This document shows positions 26,798-35,747 of a DNA stretch of 64,000 nt, piece by piece. Both the position numbers and the translations under genes were made by a program. Origin of the DNA: WHTI01 sp963756365 (GTDB taxonomy: Bacteria; Actinomycetota; CADDZG01; WHSQ01); the NCBI GenBank assembly GCA_963756365.1, contig CAVWNF010000003.1, positions 62,001-126,000 on the forward strand, given 5' to 3'. The first letter of the stretch is position 1. Every line of letters starts with the position of its first letter. Under the pieces are notes generated by a model. The model was not told the origin of the DNA. It saw nothing but the letters and a program-made list of their open reading frames with translations, and made no database searches.

Positions 26798-27989
26798 ATG
26801 AACATCCTCTTCTCTGGGTCGGGTGAGCCGACGCTGGGGGCCGAGATCGAGGTCCAGTTGGTGGACGACGTCGGCGCCCTCGTCACGGATACCGCCGCGA
26901 CGAAGATCCTTTCCGAGTTGCAGGGTCACCCCGGTTTCAAGCACGAGTTGCTGGAATGCACCGTTGAGGTCATCAGCGACGTTCAGAAGGATGTCGCCGG
27001 GATCAGGAAGGACCTCCAGGACAAACTCGACAGACTGATCGAGACCGCCGGTAAGCACGACTACAGGGTGCTGTGCTCGGGAACGCATCCGTTCTCGACG
27101 TGGAGCGATCAGACCGTGTCGCCCGATCCCCGATACCACCGCTTGATCGAAGACTGTCAGTGGACAGCGCGGCGATTGCTCATCTTCGGCGTTCACACTC
27201 ACGTCGGGCTGTCCTCGGGGGAAGAGGCGATAGCCGTCGGGAATAGCCTCGCTACGTTCATCCCACACTTCCTGGCGCTGTCGTCTTCGTCACCGTTCTG
27301 GCAGGGCCGCGATACGGGCCTCGAGTCGATCCGATCCAAGATCTTCGAATCGCTCCCCACCGCTGGCCTTCCGTACCAGATGGAGAACTGGGGTCAGTTC
27401 CAGCGGTTCATGCGCACTCTCGTGGGGGCCGGGACGATCAGAACCGTGCGCGAGGTGTGGTGGGACATCCGTCCGCATCCCGGATTCGGGACGATCGAGC
27501 TGAGGATCTGCGACGGCATCTCGACGCTCGAAGAACTCGAGCGCGATCGTTGCGCTGTCCCAGTCGCTAGTCGTGTGGCTGGCCGAGCGCTACAACCAAG
27601 GGTTGGAGATCCCACGTCATCAGGCATGGACGATCCGCGAGAACAAGTGGCGCGCCGCTCGCTACGGACTTGACGCCGACATCATCCGGGACGAGGAAGG
27701 CAACCTCTTGTCCCTCCGCCGTTCGATAGATGACCTTGTTACCCGCCTCGAGCCAACCGCAGATCGCCTTGGCTGCGCGGAGGAACTGCAAGGGATAACC
27801 AGGATCGTCGAACGAGGTACGTCCGCGACCAGACAACGCGAGGTCTATCGGAAGACCAAAGACCTTGAGAAGGTTGTGGACCACCTGGTCTCGGAGATGA
27901 ACTCAGGATCTCCCGAACCTCTTCCCGATGACGATCTGGTCGGGGGCACCGTGGTCCGTGGCGACCCCCTCGCGGGCGAAGATATCTAG
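26798..27989 (+). CDS. GCS2-family carboxylate-amine ligase (frameshifted)
   Basis: An ATP-grasp-like glutamate-cysteine ligase type 2 protein (YbdK/EgtA-like) of about 396 residues. The N-terminus holds TLGAEIEVQLVDD. Conserved blocks are FKHELLECTVEVIS, GTHPFSTW, FGVHTHVGLSSGEEAI and FGTIELRICDGISTL. The frame shifts near 27545, and the next frame continues ALSQSLVVWLAERYNQG through RENKWRAARYGLDADI to the stop at 27989. Members make gamma-glutamyl amide bonds. The actual amine substrate is unknown. The stop overlaps the convergent selB stop by 4 nt. Confidence 0.85.
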
Positions 27990-29785
27990 AGGTTCACTCC
28001 GGCGATCCGTAGGTCTCCGCGCCGTCTCGTGATGCCTGCCTGGTCCATCCACTCGCACAGAGGCACCGCGTACTTCCGTGTCGTCCCCAACGCGTCCCGG
28101 ATCTCCGCAACCGTTGCGCCGTCGCCGACGAGCAAGGGCCGAACCGTGTTCTTGAGGTCCGCGATCTGAGAGCCGGTGAGATGGAAGTCGCCGATGCGAA
28201 CCAGATCTCCGGACGATTCGAGTGCCTTGAGGATCGAACCTTCCAGCCCAAGTTCTGTAGTCGAGGGCGGGGTGAACCCGGCGACCCTTAAGCGCTCCAT
28301 GACCGTGTCGCGCGCGGCCTGCTGCTCCGCCGTGAGGGCCACCGAGTGGGCAGGCGCGCGTACCAGAGCGCCGTCGGTCACCAACCCGCTGAGCTCGAGC
28401 AACTCGGTCAGCTCCGGGCCCATCAGGCCGATCTCTGCGGCGAGGGCTTCCCGGGGGAACCCCGTTTCGAGTGGCCGCTCGGCGTGATGCGCAGCGACTC
28501 TGCGCTCGGCCTGTTCGACGAGGCCCGCCACATGAGCTCCCGACATGATGGTCCTGCCGATGACCACTGCACCTGTGACCGTGGTGGTCCCGAAACGCGC
28601 CTTCGCTTCCGCTGCTGGCATCGAACCGCGTTCATCGAGTTGGAGTTTCAGTGCGCCCGCGTCGTCAAGGCGCGCCATCGCCTCGATCAATGCGAAGTCC
28701 GGCCTTCCTAGGGGGCCCGGATCGACGATCCTTCCGCCACCGAACGTGACCCCGCGCCCCGGATCCCTCAGCACGAACCGATCACCGCGCGCTAGCGGTA
28801 GGGGGTGCCGCAATCGGAGCCGCGCTGGGCCGGACGAACCGGGGGTCATGCGTTCTTCGCCCAGGGTCACTCGGACATCGGTCTCCGCCGATCCGACGTG
28901 CATGAGGTGGCTTCCCTTCCTCGTCAGGACGTAGTCGTAACCGGTGAGTGCTTCGGGTAGCACCTCGATGATCACGTCGCTCAACTCCGTTGGTTGCGGT
29001 CCGTCAACAGTGCTCAGCGAGACACCGCGACCGATCCCGGACTTCGGTGTGCCGCTTAGGTTGAGAGCGACCCTGCTGACTGGGATGGCTTCCGACACTT
29101 CGTTCTGGTGAGTCTGGATGGAGCGGATCCGCACCGCACGGTCTGGATCACCGTCGATCAGCAGTTGAGTGCCGGTGGTCACCGGCCCCCCGGTGAGAGT
29201 GCCGGTGACGACCGTTCCGGCACCTCCGATCGTGAACGATCGGTCGACCCACATCCTCGGGACACCGCTCGCAGGAGGTGCCTTGGCCGCCACTAGGCGG
29301 TCGAGTTCCACGATGAGCTCATCGAGCCCGGCACCCGTGACCGACGAACACGGGATGACCTCCGCGTCCTCCAACGAGGTTCCGTCGAGTCGGTGTCGGA
29401 TATCGAGGGTGATGCTGGCGAGTTCTTCCTCGTCCACGAGATCGCTTTTGGTTAGCGCAACGAGACCTTGCAACCCCAGCATGTGTACCGCCGAGAGATG
29501 CTCGGCCGACTGCGGCATCCATCCCTCGTTGGCGGCGACGACGAACAGGCATGCGGATGAACCACCGGCCCCTGCCAGCATGTTCCGAATGAACCGCTCG
29601 TGTCCCGGGACATCGATCACGCCGACCTCCGCTCCGGACGGGAGCGTCAACCAGGCGAACCCGAGATCGATGGTCAGACCGCGCCGCTTCTCCTCTTCGA
29701 AGCGGTCGACATCGATCCCGGTAAGCCTCTCGACAAGCGTGGACTTCCCGTGATCGACATGCCCAGCGGTTCCGATCACATGCAT
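27986..29785 (-). CDS. selB: Selenocysteine-specific translation elongation factor SelB
   Basis: GTPase that delivers Sec-tRNA to UGA codons with the help of a SECIS element. The 599-residue protein begins MHVIGTAGHVDHGKSTLVE (G1). Further GTPase motifs are GLTIDLGFAW (G2 region), DVPGHERFIRNMLAGAG (G3) and TKSDLVD (G4). EF-Tu-like beta-barrel domains follow, then C-terminal winged-helix repeats (about residues 400-599) that bind SECIS RNA. The ATG at 29785 matches the family N-terminus exactly. selA is about 2.8 kb to the right on the same strand and tRNA-Sec lies at 48 kb. Confidence 0.95.
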   Translation of the reverse strand: MHVIGTAGHVDHGKSTLVERLTGIDVDRFEEEKRRGLTIDLGFAWLTLPSGAEVGVIDVPGHERFIRNMLAGAGGSSACLFVVAANEGWMPQSAEHLSAVHMLGLQGLVALTKSDLVDEEELASITLDIRHRLDGTSLEDAEVIPCSSVTGAGLDELIVELDRLVAAKAPPASGVPRMWVDRSFTIGGAGTVVTGTLTGGPVTTGTQLLIDGDPDRAVRIRSIQTHQNEVSEAIPVSRVALNLSGTPKSGIGRGVSLSTVDGPQPTELSDVIIEVLPEALTGYDYVLTRKGSHLMHVGSAETDVRVTLGEERMTPGSSGPARLRLRHPLPLARGDRFVLRDPGRGVTFGGGRIVDPGPLGRPDFALIEAMARLDDAGALKLQLDERGSMPAAEAKARFGTTTVTGAVVIGRTIMSGAHVAGLVEQAERRVAAHHAERPLETGFPREALAAEIGLMGPELTELLELSGLVTDGALVRAPAHSVALTAEQQAARDTVMERLRVAGFTPPSTTELGLEGSILKALESSGDLVRIGDFHLTGSQIADLKNTVRPLLVGDGATVAEIRDALGTTRKYAVPLCEWMDQAGITRRRGDLRIAGVNL

Positions 29786-29867
29786 CCCAGAACGATAAGG
29801 GGACCACGACTCCACATCTAGACTAGATCCCGGACATCGAACCGATAAAGGAGCTGCATCAAGGGGT

Positions 29868-32252
29868 ATGGCCACGAAGAAGAGCGCCAAGTCGTCCGCG
29901 CTGCACCCCGCCGATAGCCACGATCTGATCCGCGTTCACGGCGCGCGCGTGAACAATCTCAAGGACGTCAGCATCGAGATCCCGAAACGTCGGCTGACTG
30001 TGTTCACCGGCGTATCCGGCTCGGGCAAGAGCTCTCTCGTCTTCGGCACGATCGCGGCCGAGTCGCAGCGGATGATCAACGAGACCTACAGCGCGTTCGT
30101 GCAGGGGTTCATGCCGAACCTGGCCCGACCGGATGTTGATGTTCTCGATGGTCTGACCCCGGCGATCATCGTGGACCAGGAGCGGATGGGGTCGAACCCT
30201 CGCTCCACGGTCGGCACCGCGACCGATGCGAACGCGATGCTGCGGATCCTGTTCAGCCGGTTGGGAAAGCCGCACGTCGGCCCGCCGACCGCGTTCTCGT
30301 TCAACGTCCCGACGAGGACGGCGAGCGGGGCTATGACTACCGACAAAGGCAAGGGCAAGAAGACCGTGGTGCGCAACGCCGTCTATATGGGCGGGATGTG
30401 CGCTCGCTGCGAAGGGATGGGTTCGGTTAGCGATTTCGACCTCACCCAGCTGTACGACGAGAGCAAGTCGCTGAACGGAGGCGCGATCACGATCCCTGGC
30501 TACAGCATGGACGGGTGGTACGGGCGCATCTTCAGGGGCTGTGGGTACTTCGATCCAGACAAACCCATCAAGAAGTTCACCAAGAAGCAGATGGACGACC
30601 TCCTTTATAAAGAGCCGACCAAGATCAAGGTTGAGGGCATCAACCTGACCTACTCGGGGCTGATCCCGACGATCCAGAAGTCGATGTTGTCCAAGGACGT
30701 CGACTCGATGCAGCCACACATCCGCAGGTTCGTCGAGCGGGCAGTGACATTCACGATCTGCCCCGACTGCGACGGCACGCGCCTCAACGAGCCGGCCCGG
30801 TCGGCGAAGATCAAACGGAAGAACATCGCCGAAGTCTCCGCGATGCAGATCAGCGACCTGGCCGACTGGATCCGGGAACTCGACGAGCCCTCGGTCGCTC
30901 CCCTGCTGGACTCGCTCCAGCACCTCATCGACTCATTCGTCGAGATCGGGCTCGCTTACCTCAGCCTCGATAGGCCGTCAGGCACGTTGTCGGGGGGCGA
31001 GGCACAGCGCGTCAAGATGATCCGCCAGCTCGGCTCGTCACTCACCGATGTGACCTACGTCTTCGACGAACCCACCACCGGTCTCCATCCGCACGACATC
31101 CAGCGGATGAACGACCTGCTGCTTCGGTTGCGGGACAAGGGGAACACCGTGCTTGTTGTCGAGCACGAACCGGAAACGATCGAGATCGGCGATCACGTTG
31201 TCGACCTCGGTCCCGGCGCTGGAAGTGAGGGCGGCACGGTCTGCTTCGAAGGCACCGTGAAGGAACTGCTGAAGAGTCACACCACCACCGGCCGTCACCT
31301 CGGCGATCGCACCCCACTGAAGGATGAGGTGCGCGCGCCCACAGGCGCGCTTGAGATCCGCGGCGCCAACACCCACAACCTGAAGAACGTCGATGTCGAC
31401 ATCCCGCTCGGGGTGGTCGTGGTCGTTACGGGCGTCGCCGGCTCGGGCAAGAGCTCCCTCCTGCAGGGCTCGATCCCTGCGAGTGACGACGTGGTCGTGA
31501 TCGACCAAGGGTCTATACGTGGCTCTCGAAGGAGCAACCCAGCGACCTACACCGGAGCGCTCGAGCCGATCCGGAAGGCATTTGCCACAGCCAATGACGT
31601 GAAGCCCGCGTTGTTCAGCGCTAATTCCGACGGCGCCTGTCCCACCTGCAATGGCGCCGGTGTCATCTATACCGACCTCGCGATGATGGCCGGGGTGGCC
31701 GCACCGTGCGAGGAGTGCGGAGGCAAGCGCTACCAGGCTGCGGTGCTCGAGTACACGTTCGGGGGCCGGAACATCGCCGAGGTGCTCACCATGTCGGTCG
31801 CAGAGGCGGCGGAGTTCTTCGCCGAGGGCGACGCGAAGACCCCGAAGGCGCACGAGATCCTCGGTCGCCTCGCCGATGTCGGGCTCGGCTATCTGAGGAT
31901 CGGTCAGCCACTCACCACGCTCTCGGGCGGGGAGCGCCAGCGTCTCAAGCTCGCGACCCACATGGGGGGCAAGGAGAGTGTCTACATCCTCGACGAGCCG
32001 ACGAGCGGCTTGCATCTTGCCGACGTTGAGCAGCTACTCGGCCTTCTCGACCGGCTTGTCGAGGACGGCAAGTCGGTCATCGTGATCGAGCACCACCAGG
32101 CGGTTATGGCGCACGCCGATTGGATCATCGACCTTGGTCCGGGTGCCGGTCACGACGGGGGCCAGATCGTCTTCGAAGGCACTCCCGCGGATCTTGTCTC
32201 GGCCAGCTCCACCCTCACCGGCGAACACCTGGCCGCTTACGTGAGTACCTGA
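29868..32252 (+). CDS. Short UvrA-like ABC ATPase (DrrC/UvrA-III type)
   Basis: A 794-residue tandem ABC protein of the UvrA family, about 150 residues shorter than repair UvrA. Two Walker A motifs are GVSGSGKSSLV and GVAGSGKSSLL, and two signatures are LSGGEAQRVKM and LSGGERQRLKL. CxxC pairs are retained (CARCEGMG, CPDCDGTRL, CPTCNGAGV, CEECGGKRY). The region after the first P-loop that should hold the UvrB-binding domain is much reduced. Related short proteins are tied to drug self-resistance or are of unknown role. A role in classical excision repair is therefore doubtful. It is divergent from selB. Confidence 0.88.
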   Translation: MATKKSAKSSALHPADSHDLIRVHGARVNNLKDVSIEIPKRRLTVFTGVSGSGKSSLVFGTIAAESQRMINETYSAFVQGFMPNLARPDVDVLDGLTPAIIVDQERMGSNPRSTVGTATDANAMLRILFSRLGKPHVGPPTAFSFNVPTRTASGAMTTDKGKGKKTVVRNAVYMGGMCARCEGMGSVSDFDLTQLYDESKSLNGGAITIPGYSMDGWYGRIFRGCGYFDPDKPIKKFTKKQMDDLLYKEPTKIKVEGINLTYSGLIPTIQKSMLSKDVDSMQPHIRRFVERAVTFTICPDCDGTRLNEPARSAKIKRKNIAEVSAMQISDLADWIRELDEPSVAPLLDSLQHLIDSFVEIGLAYLSLDRPSGTLSGGEAQRVKMIRQLGSSLTDVTYVFDEPTTGLHPHDIQRMNDLLLRLRDKGNTVLVVEHEPETIEIGDHVVDLGPGAGSEGGTVCFEGTVKELLKSHTTTGRHLGDRTPLKDEVRAPTGALEIRGANTHNLKNVDVDIPLGVVVVVTGVAGSGKSSLLQGSIPASDDVVVIDQGSIRGSRRSNPATYTGALEPIRKAFATANDVKPALFSANSDGACPTCNGAGVIYTDLAMMAGVAAPCEECGGKRYQAAVLEYTFGGRNIAEVLTMSVAEAAEFFAEGDAKTPKAHEILGRLADVGLGYLRIGQPLTTLSGGERQRLKLATHMGGKESVYILDEPTSGLHLADVEQLLGLLDRLVEDGKSVIVIEHHQAVMAHADWIIDLGPGAGHDGGQIVFEGTPADLVSASSTLTGEHLAAYVST

Positions 32253-32324
32253 GGTCGACCTCCGGGACCGCCCTCGCTGAGCGTCTCTCAAGTCGGGCCA
32301 TTCACGGGCCGATTACCAAGGCAC

Positions 32325-32420
32325 GGGAGGCGACCGCCTCTACGAAAGGGCAAACCCGCCGCGAGGTGGGGACGCAAAGCCAGGGGTCTCCTGACGGAGA
32401 TCGCCCAGCTGCCGAAGGGA
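32325..32420 (+). ncRNA. Cyclic di-GMP-I (GEMM) riboswitch
   Basis: The GEMM core is clear. GGGCAAACC (32348-32356) leads into a hairpin, CCCGCC-GCGA-GGTGGG (32355-32370), with the GNRA tetraloop expected for the docking helix. GACGCAAAGCC (32371-32381) carries the near-invariant CGCAAAGCC. A second long hairpin follows (32382-32406, GGGGTCTCC paired with GGAGATCGCCC), then the GCTGCCGAAGGG closing segment. A Shine-Dalgarno GGGAGGAG (32417-32424) overlaps the 3' edge, so ligand binding may control translation of the 32-codon ORF at 32429. Boundaries are approximate. Confidence 0.88.
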
Positions 32421-32428
32421 GGAGAGCG

Positions 32429-32527
32429 ATGTCACAGCATCGGATCGCCCCTCGGTCTCTTTTCGTGGATCGGCCCTCGCATGTGAGTCCCATCTCCGTC
32501 CGGGACGAAGCCAGCGAGGATCGATAA
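32429..32527 (+). CDS. Small ORF downstream of the c-di-GMP riboswitch
   Basis: A 32-residue reading frame (starts MSQHRIAPRSLFVDRPSH, ends ASEDR) with GGGAGGAG five bases upstream of its ATG. It is the only gene between the riboswitch and the terminator at 32598-32631. It is charged and soluble, with no membrane segment and no family that I recognise. It could be a small protein, a leader peptide, or a chance ORF. The strong ribosome-binding site and the riboswitch argue for translation. Confidence 0.45.
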   Translation: MSQHRIAPRSLFVDRPSHVSPISVRDEASEDR

Positions 32528-32597
32528 CGAGGTCCCTTCCAGCGCCGCACAAGGCGCTTGGTGGCTCCGGGGACCCTTCCCTCGGGCCGCTGTTCTA

Positions 32598-32631
32598 GAA
32601 AGAAGCGACCGTGCCCCCGGTCGCTTCTTTC
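32598..32631. terminator. Bidirectional terminator between riboswitch transcript and selA
   Basis: GAAAGAAGCGACCG (32598-32611) pairs perfectly with CGGTCGCTTCTTTC (32618-32631) over a six-base loop. It is 14 bp long with T-rich 3' arms in both directions. It ends two bases before the selA stop codon and also closes the riboswitch transcript from the left. Between 32528 and 32597 there is another weaker stem (GGTCCC/GGGACC around AGCGCC/GGCGCT). Confidence 0.85.
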
Positions 32632-32632
32632 G

Positions 32633-34001
32633 TTATGGACCGAGCACGGACCTGATCCGTGCGAGGAGCTCCCCATCGTCGGCCTCGGGGATCGCTCTCA
32701 GATCGAGTACGACGACATCGTCGGCCACTCGTGCGATCACATCTTGGCGCCGAAGCGCTCGCTGCAACTCCGCGGCACTACGCTCGCCGTGAGAGATGAC
32801 GACCGCCCGAGACCCCATCTCCGCGGCTGGCATCGATCCCCCACCGGCTACGGACGAACTCGGACGAACCTCGATCTTGATCCCGGCTTCGATCTCGGAT
32901 AGGCGGCGCACGATGGCGGTAGCTCTCTCATCGAGTGCTTCAGTGGACGCGGTCGCCATCTTCCATAGGGGGATCTCCGAGAGGCGATCCTCGAGATGGA
33001 GATCGATCGTCGCCTGAAGAGCGGCAAGCGTCATCTTGTCAGGCCGCACCGCCCGCATCATCGGATGACGTGCGATGCGCTCGATGAGTGCCGAGCGTCC
33101 CGCTATGACACCGGCCTGGGGACCTCCGAATAACTTGTCGCCAGAGAAAGTGATGACGTCGGCCCCCGCCTCGATGGCGAGGCGTGCGTCGGGCTCATCA
33201 TGGGTCCACCCATCAGGAACAGTTGAAACGAGACCTGAACCGATGTCGTGGACGAGCAGTACGCCGCGGCCGCGAGCAAGCTTCGCTAGCTCACGCGCTG
33301 TGGCTTCTTCGGTGAAACCCTCGATCCGATAGTTCGACGGGTGCACCTTGAGGATGGCGGCCGTGGTGGGTGCGATCGCGCGCTCGTAGTCAGCCACCCG
33401 GGTCCGATTCGTCGTCCCAACCTCAACCAGACGTGCTCCGGAAGCTTCGAGAACATCGGGGATCCTGAACTCGCCACCGATCTCTATCAACTCGCCCCTC
33501 GACGTGATGACATCTTTCCCCGCACACAACGCGGCCATCGTGACCAGCACGGCTGCAGCGTTGTTGTTCACAACGAGCGCGCTCTCGGCCCCCGTCAGCG
33601 TCGCAAGACCGACGGCGGCGTGTGAGTAGCGGTTCCCGCGTCCACCACCGGCGAGGTCGTACTCGAGGTTGGAGTATCCCGACGAGATCCTTCGCACCGC
33701 GTCGAGCTGCACTTCGCCGAGGGGCACCCGACCGAGATTGGTGTGGATCAGAACCCCGGTTGCGTTCAGCACGGCCCGTAGCTCTCTCCGCGATGCGTCC
33801 GACGCGCGCTCCCTGATCAGATCGGGAAGTGACTCAGATGGGAGTGGTCGCCCCTGCCTGATCGCTGACCCGTGCCCGATCGAGGATCTCTCGAGCCGCG
33901 TCGCGAGCGACGTGATGTGGGAGTTCGGGAACCGACCCGATGAGGTGATCGACCGATGGAAGTGCCCGCAGGAGCCGAGCTGATTCGTCCTGGGACGACA
34001 T
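32633..34001 (-). CDS. selA: L-seryl-tRNA(Sec) selenium transferase (frameshifted)
   Basis: PLP enzyme that converts seryl-tRNA(Sec) to selenocysteinyl-tRNA with selenophosphate. The true N-terminus starts at ATG 34001 (MSSQDESARLLRALPSVDHL), the typical SelA opening. The frame breaks near 33840, and the next frame continues with RRELRAVLNATGVLIHTNLG. The PLP lysine is in DVITFSGDKLFGGPQAG. Other motifs are NNNAAAVLV and SRGELIEIGGEFRIPD. Reconstructed length is about 455 residues. Its start lies 4 bp from the end of the response regulator gene on the same strand. Confidence 0.92.
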
Positions 34002-34004
34002 CGT

Positions 34005-34680
34005 TCAGCTCTGGTCGAGCAGTCTGCGCCGCATCGCTTCCTGGATCGCGGACACGCGGTTGTTCACGTGGAGCTTCGAGTAGATGTTCGCGACGTGCGT
34101 AGTCACCGTTCGCTCCGAGATATTGAGTCGGGCTGCGATCGTCTTGTTCGGGAGACCGTCGCTCATCAGCTGGAGGATCTCCTTCTCGCGCGGGGTCAGC
34201 GGCTGGTAGACCTCCGAAACCTCGGCCGTCTGGTAGGTCTGGAACTCGGTAAGAACCTGGCTGGCCAGCGCGGGATCGAGCTTCGCCTCGCCGCGGGCCA
34301 CTGACCGAACCGTTGCGATGACCTCGTCGAGCTCGGCGGTCTTGAGGAGGTACCCGGACGCCCCGGCTTTGAGGGCGTCGAAGATGAACTGTCGCTCGTC
34401 GTGTCCCGAGAGGACCACGACTCCGACCTTGGGGAACGAGTCCTTGATCTCCTTGGTGGCCTCGATCCCGTCCTTGTTCGGCATGATCACGTCGATCAGG
34501 ACGACATCCGGCATGGTAGCTTTCGACCAGTTCGAGCGCTTCTGAGCCGTCTGAGCCCTCACCAACCACCTGCATATCGGGCTCGGATTCCAGCATGGTC
34601 TTGATGCCCCGACGGAGCAGATCGTGGTCATCGATCAGCACCACTCGGCAGCTGGACTCGGGCTCGGCAAGGTTGCTCAT
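34005..34680 (-). CDS. NarL/LuxR-family response regulator (frameshifted)
   Basis: A two-component regulator of about 224 residues. The receiver domain begins CRVVLIDDHDLLRRGIKTML. After a frameshift near 34517, the phospho-Asp is in DVVLIDVIMPNKDG, followed by GVVVLSGHDE and the conserved Lys in GYLLKTAELD. The C-terminal LuxR helix-turn-helix is LTPREKEILQLMSDGLPNKT ... ERTVTTHVANIYSKL. No sensor kinase is adjacent, so it is an orphan here. selA follows on the same strand within 4 bp. Confidence 0.9.
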
Positions 34681-34738
34681 GGGTCCGATGATAGATGCAG
34701 GGGGGAGTAAGGGCTAAATGCCCGCAAGGGGCGTGACT

Positions 34739-34767
34739 CTTGTAATTCAAGATTCTTCCAGTAATTC
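34739..34767 (+). promoter_or_regulatory. Possible promoter of the M15 peptidase gene
   Basis: TTGTAA (34740-34745) and TAATTC (34762-34767) have a 16-bp spacer in an AT-rich patch just before the peptidase ATG at 34782. CTTG-N5-CAAG (34739-34751) forms a small imperfect inverted repeat over the -35 part. If used, the transcript would begin very near the ATG, consistent with the lack of a Shine-Dalgarno sequence (leaderless mRNA). Confidence 0.35.
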
Positions 34768-34781
34768 CCGAAAACTTCCAT

Positions 34782-35744
34782 ATGAGTGCGACGCGCCGGG
34801 TGGCGATCATGGCGGTCTGCCTCGGGGTGGTGGGCGGTTCCTTGGCCCTCACCCCGAGCGCGGGAGCCTACGGATTCGAGAAACGTCTTAAAGCGGGCGA
34901 TTCGGGCTCGGACGTGAAGGCACTCCAGATCAGGATCGCCGGATGGTTCCCCGCCGATGACCGGACACTGTTCGTCATCGACGGCGACTACGGTCCCCAA
35001 ACAGAGGCGGCGGTGGCTGCGTTCAGGAAGTTCCACGGTCTCACGCCGAACGGGAAGGCAAGCCTCAAGGTCCTTTCTCTGATCGAGGAACTCGAGGATC
35101 GCGATGGTTCAACCTCGAACTTCGACTGGACCGAGTTCACCCAGAACGGGAACTCCGGGTGCGGTGCTCAGGCCAATGGGTACGAGGGCACCTTCGCAGG
35201 AGGAAAGGTTGCCCCAAGCGCCGTGAAGAAGAACGTTCGGCGGTTGATGTGGCGTCTTGAAGCATTGAGAGCGAAGGCAGGTCATCAGCCGGTTGGGATC
35301 AACTCGGGTTTCAGAAGCGTCGCCTACAACGACTGCGTGGGCGGAGCACGTGCCTCGCAGCACCTCTACGGCACCGCTGCCGACAACCGGGTCGCCAAGG
35401 TAGACAACGGGAAGGTTCGAGATCTTGCCCGAGCGAGTCAGTTCGAGGGCATCGGCTGCTATTCGAGCCTGACCCACAACCATCTCGATCTGAGGATCGA
35501 GAACAAGGACCTCGAAGGAACCCAAACCTGGTGGTGGCCCGATCAAGACAAAGCTGGCCGCGACCTCGATGATTCAGGCTCTCCCTGCTGGGGCGAGAAG
35601 AAGTCAGGGGCGAGCTCTCCTGCGTCCACGATCGCCCGGGTCCTACGAGGGATCCCCGGCATCGGGTCACTCATACCGAGTGCGGATGAGATCCGTGCGT
35701 TCGAGCAGGCGGGCGAGGTTATCGGCCTCGGCGGCTTGGACTAG
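34782..35744 (+). CDS. Secreted peptidoglycan-binding M15-type peptidase
   Basis: An exported cell-wall hydrolase of 320 residues. The signal peptide ends near PSAGAYG (about residue 30). A peptidoglycan-binding domain (about 33-105) contains KAGDSGSDVKALQIRI and IDGDYGPQTEAAVAAFRKF. An M15_3-type metallopeptidase domain follows, with zinc ligands in GARASQHLYGTAAD and a late HNHLDLRI. It should cleave peptide cross-links as a D,D- or L,D-carboxypeptidase-like enzyme. The C-terminal 60 residues are Ser/Gly rich without a known domain. No Shine-Dalgarno sequence precedes the ATG. Confidence 0.85.
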   Translation: MSATRRVAIMAVCLGVVGGSLALTPSAGAYGFEKRLKAGDSGSDVKALQIRIAGWFPADDRTLFVIDGDYGPQTEAAVAAFRKFHGLTPNGKASLKVLSLIEELEDRDGSTSNFDWTEFTQNGNSGCGAQANGYEGTFAGGKVAPSAVKKNVRRLMWRLEALRAKAGHQPVGINSGFRSVAYNDCVGGARASQHLYGTAADNRVAKVDNGKVRDLARASQFEGIGCYSSLTHNHLDLRIENKDLEGTQTWWWPDQDKAGRDLDDSGSPCWGEKKSGASSPASTIARVLRGIPGIGSLIPSADEIRAFEQAGEVIGLGGLD

Positions 35745-35747
35745 GAG

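Noticed and set aside
32558..32902. Plus-strand open frame crossing the terminator into selA
   Set aside because: It reads through a perfect terminator hairpin and antisense to selA, and has no family features.
33817..34001. An in-frame UGA in selA considered as a selenocysteine codon
   Set aside because: The residues after the UGA do not resemble SelA, whereas the neighbouring frame joins exactly to the conserved sequence, so a base indel is the better explanation.
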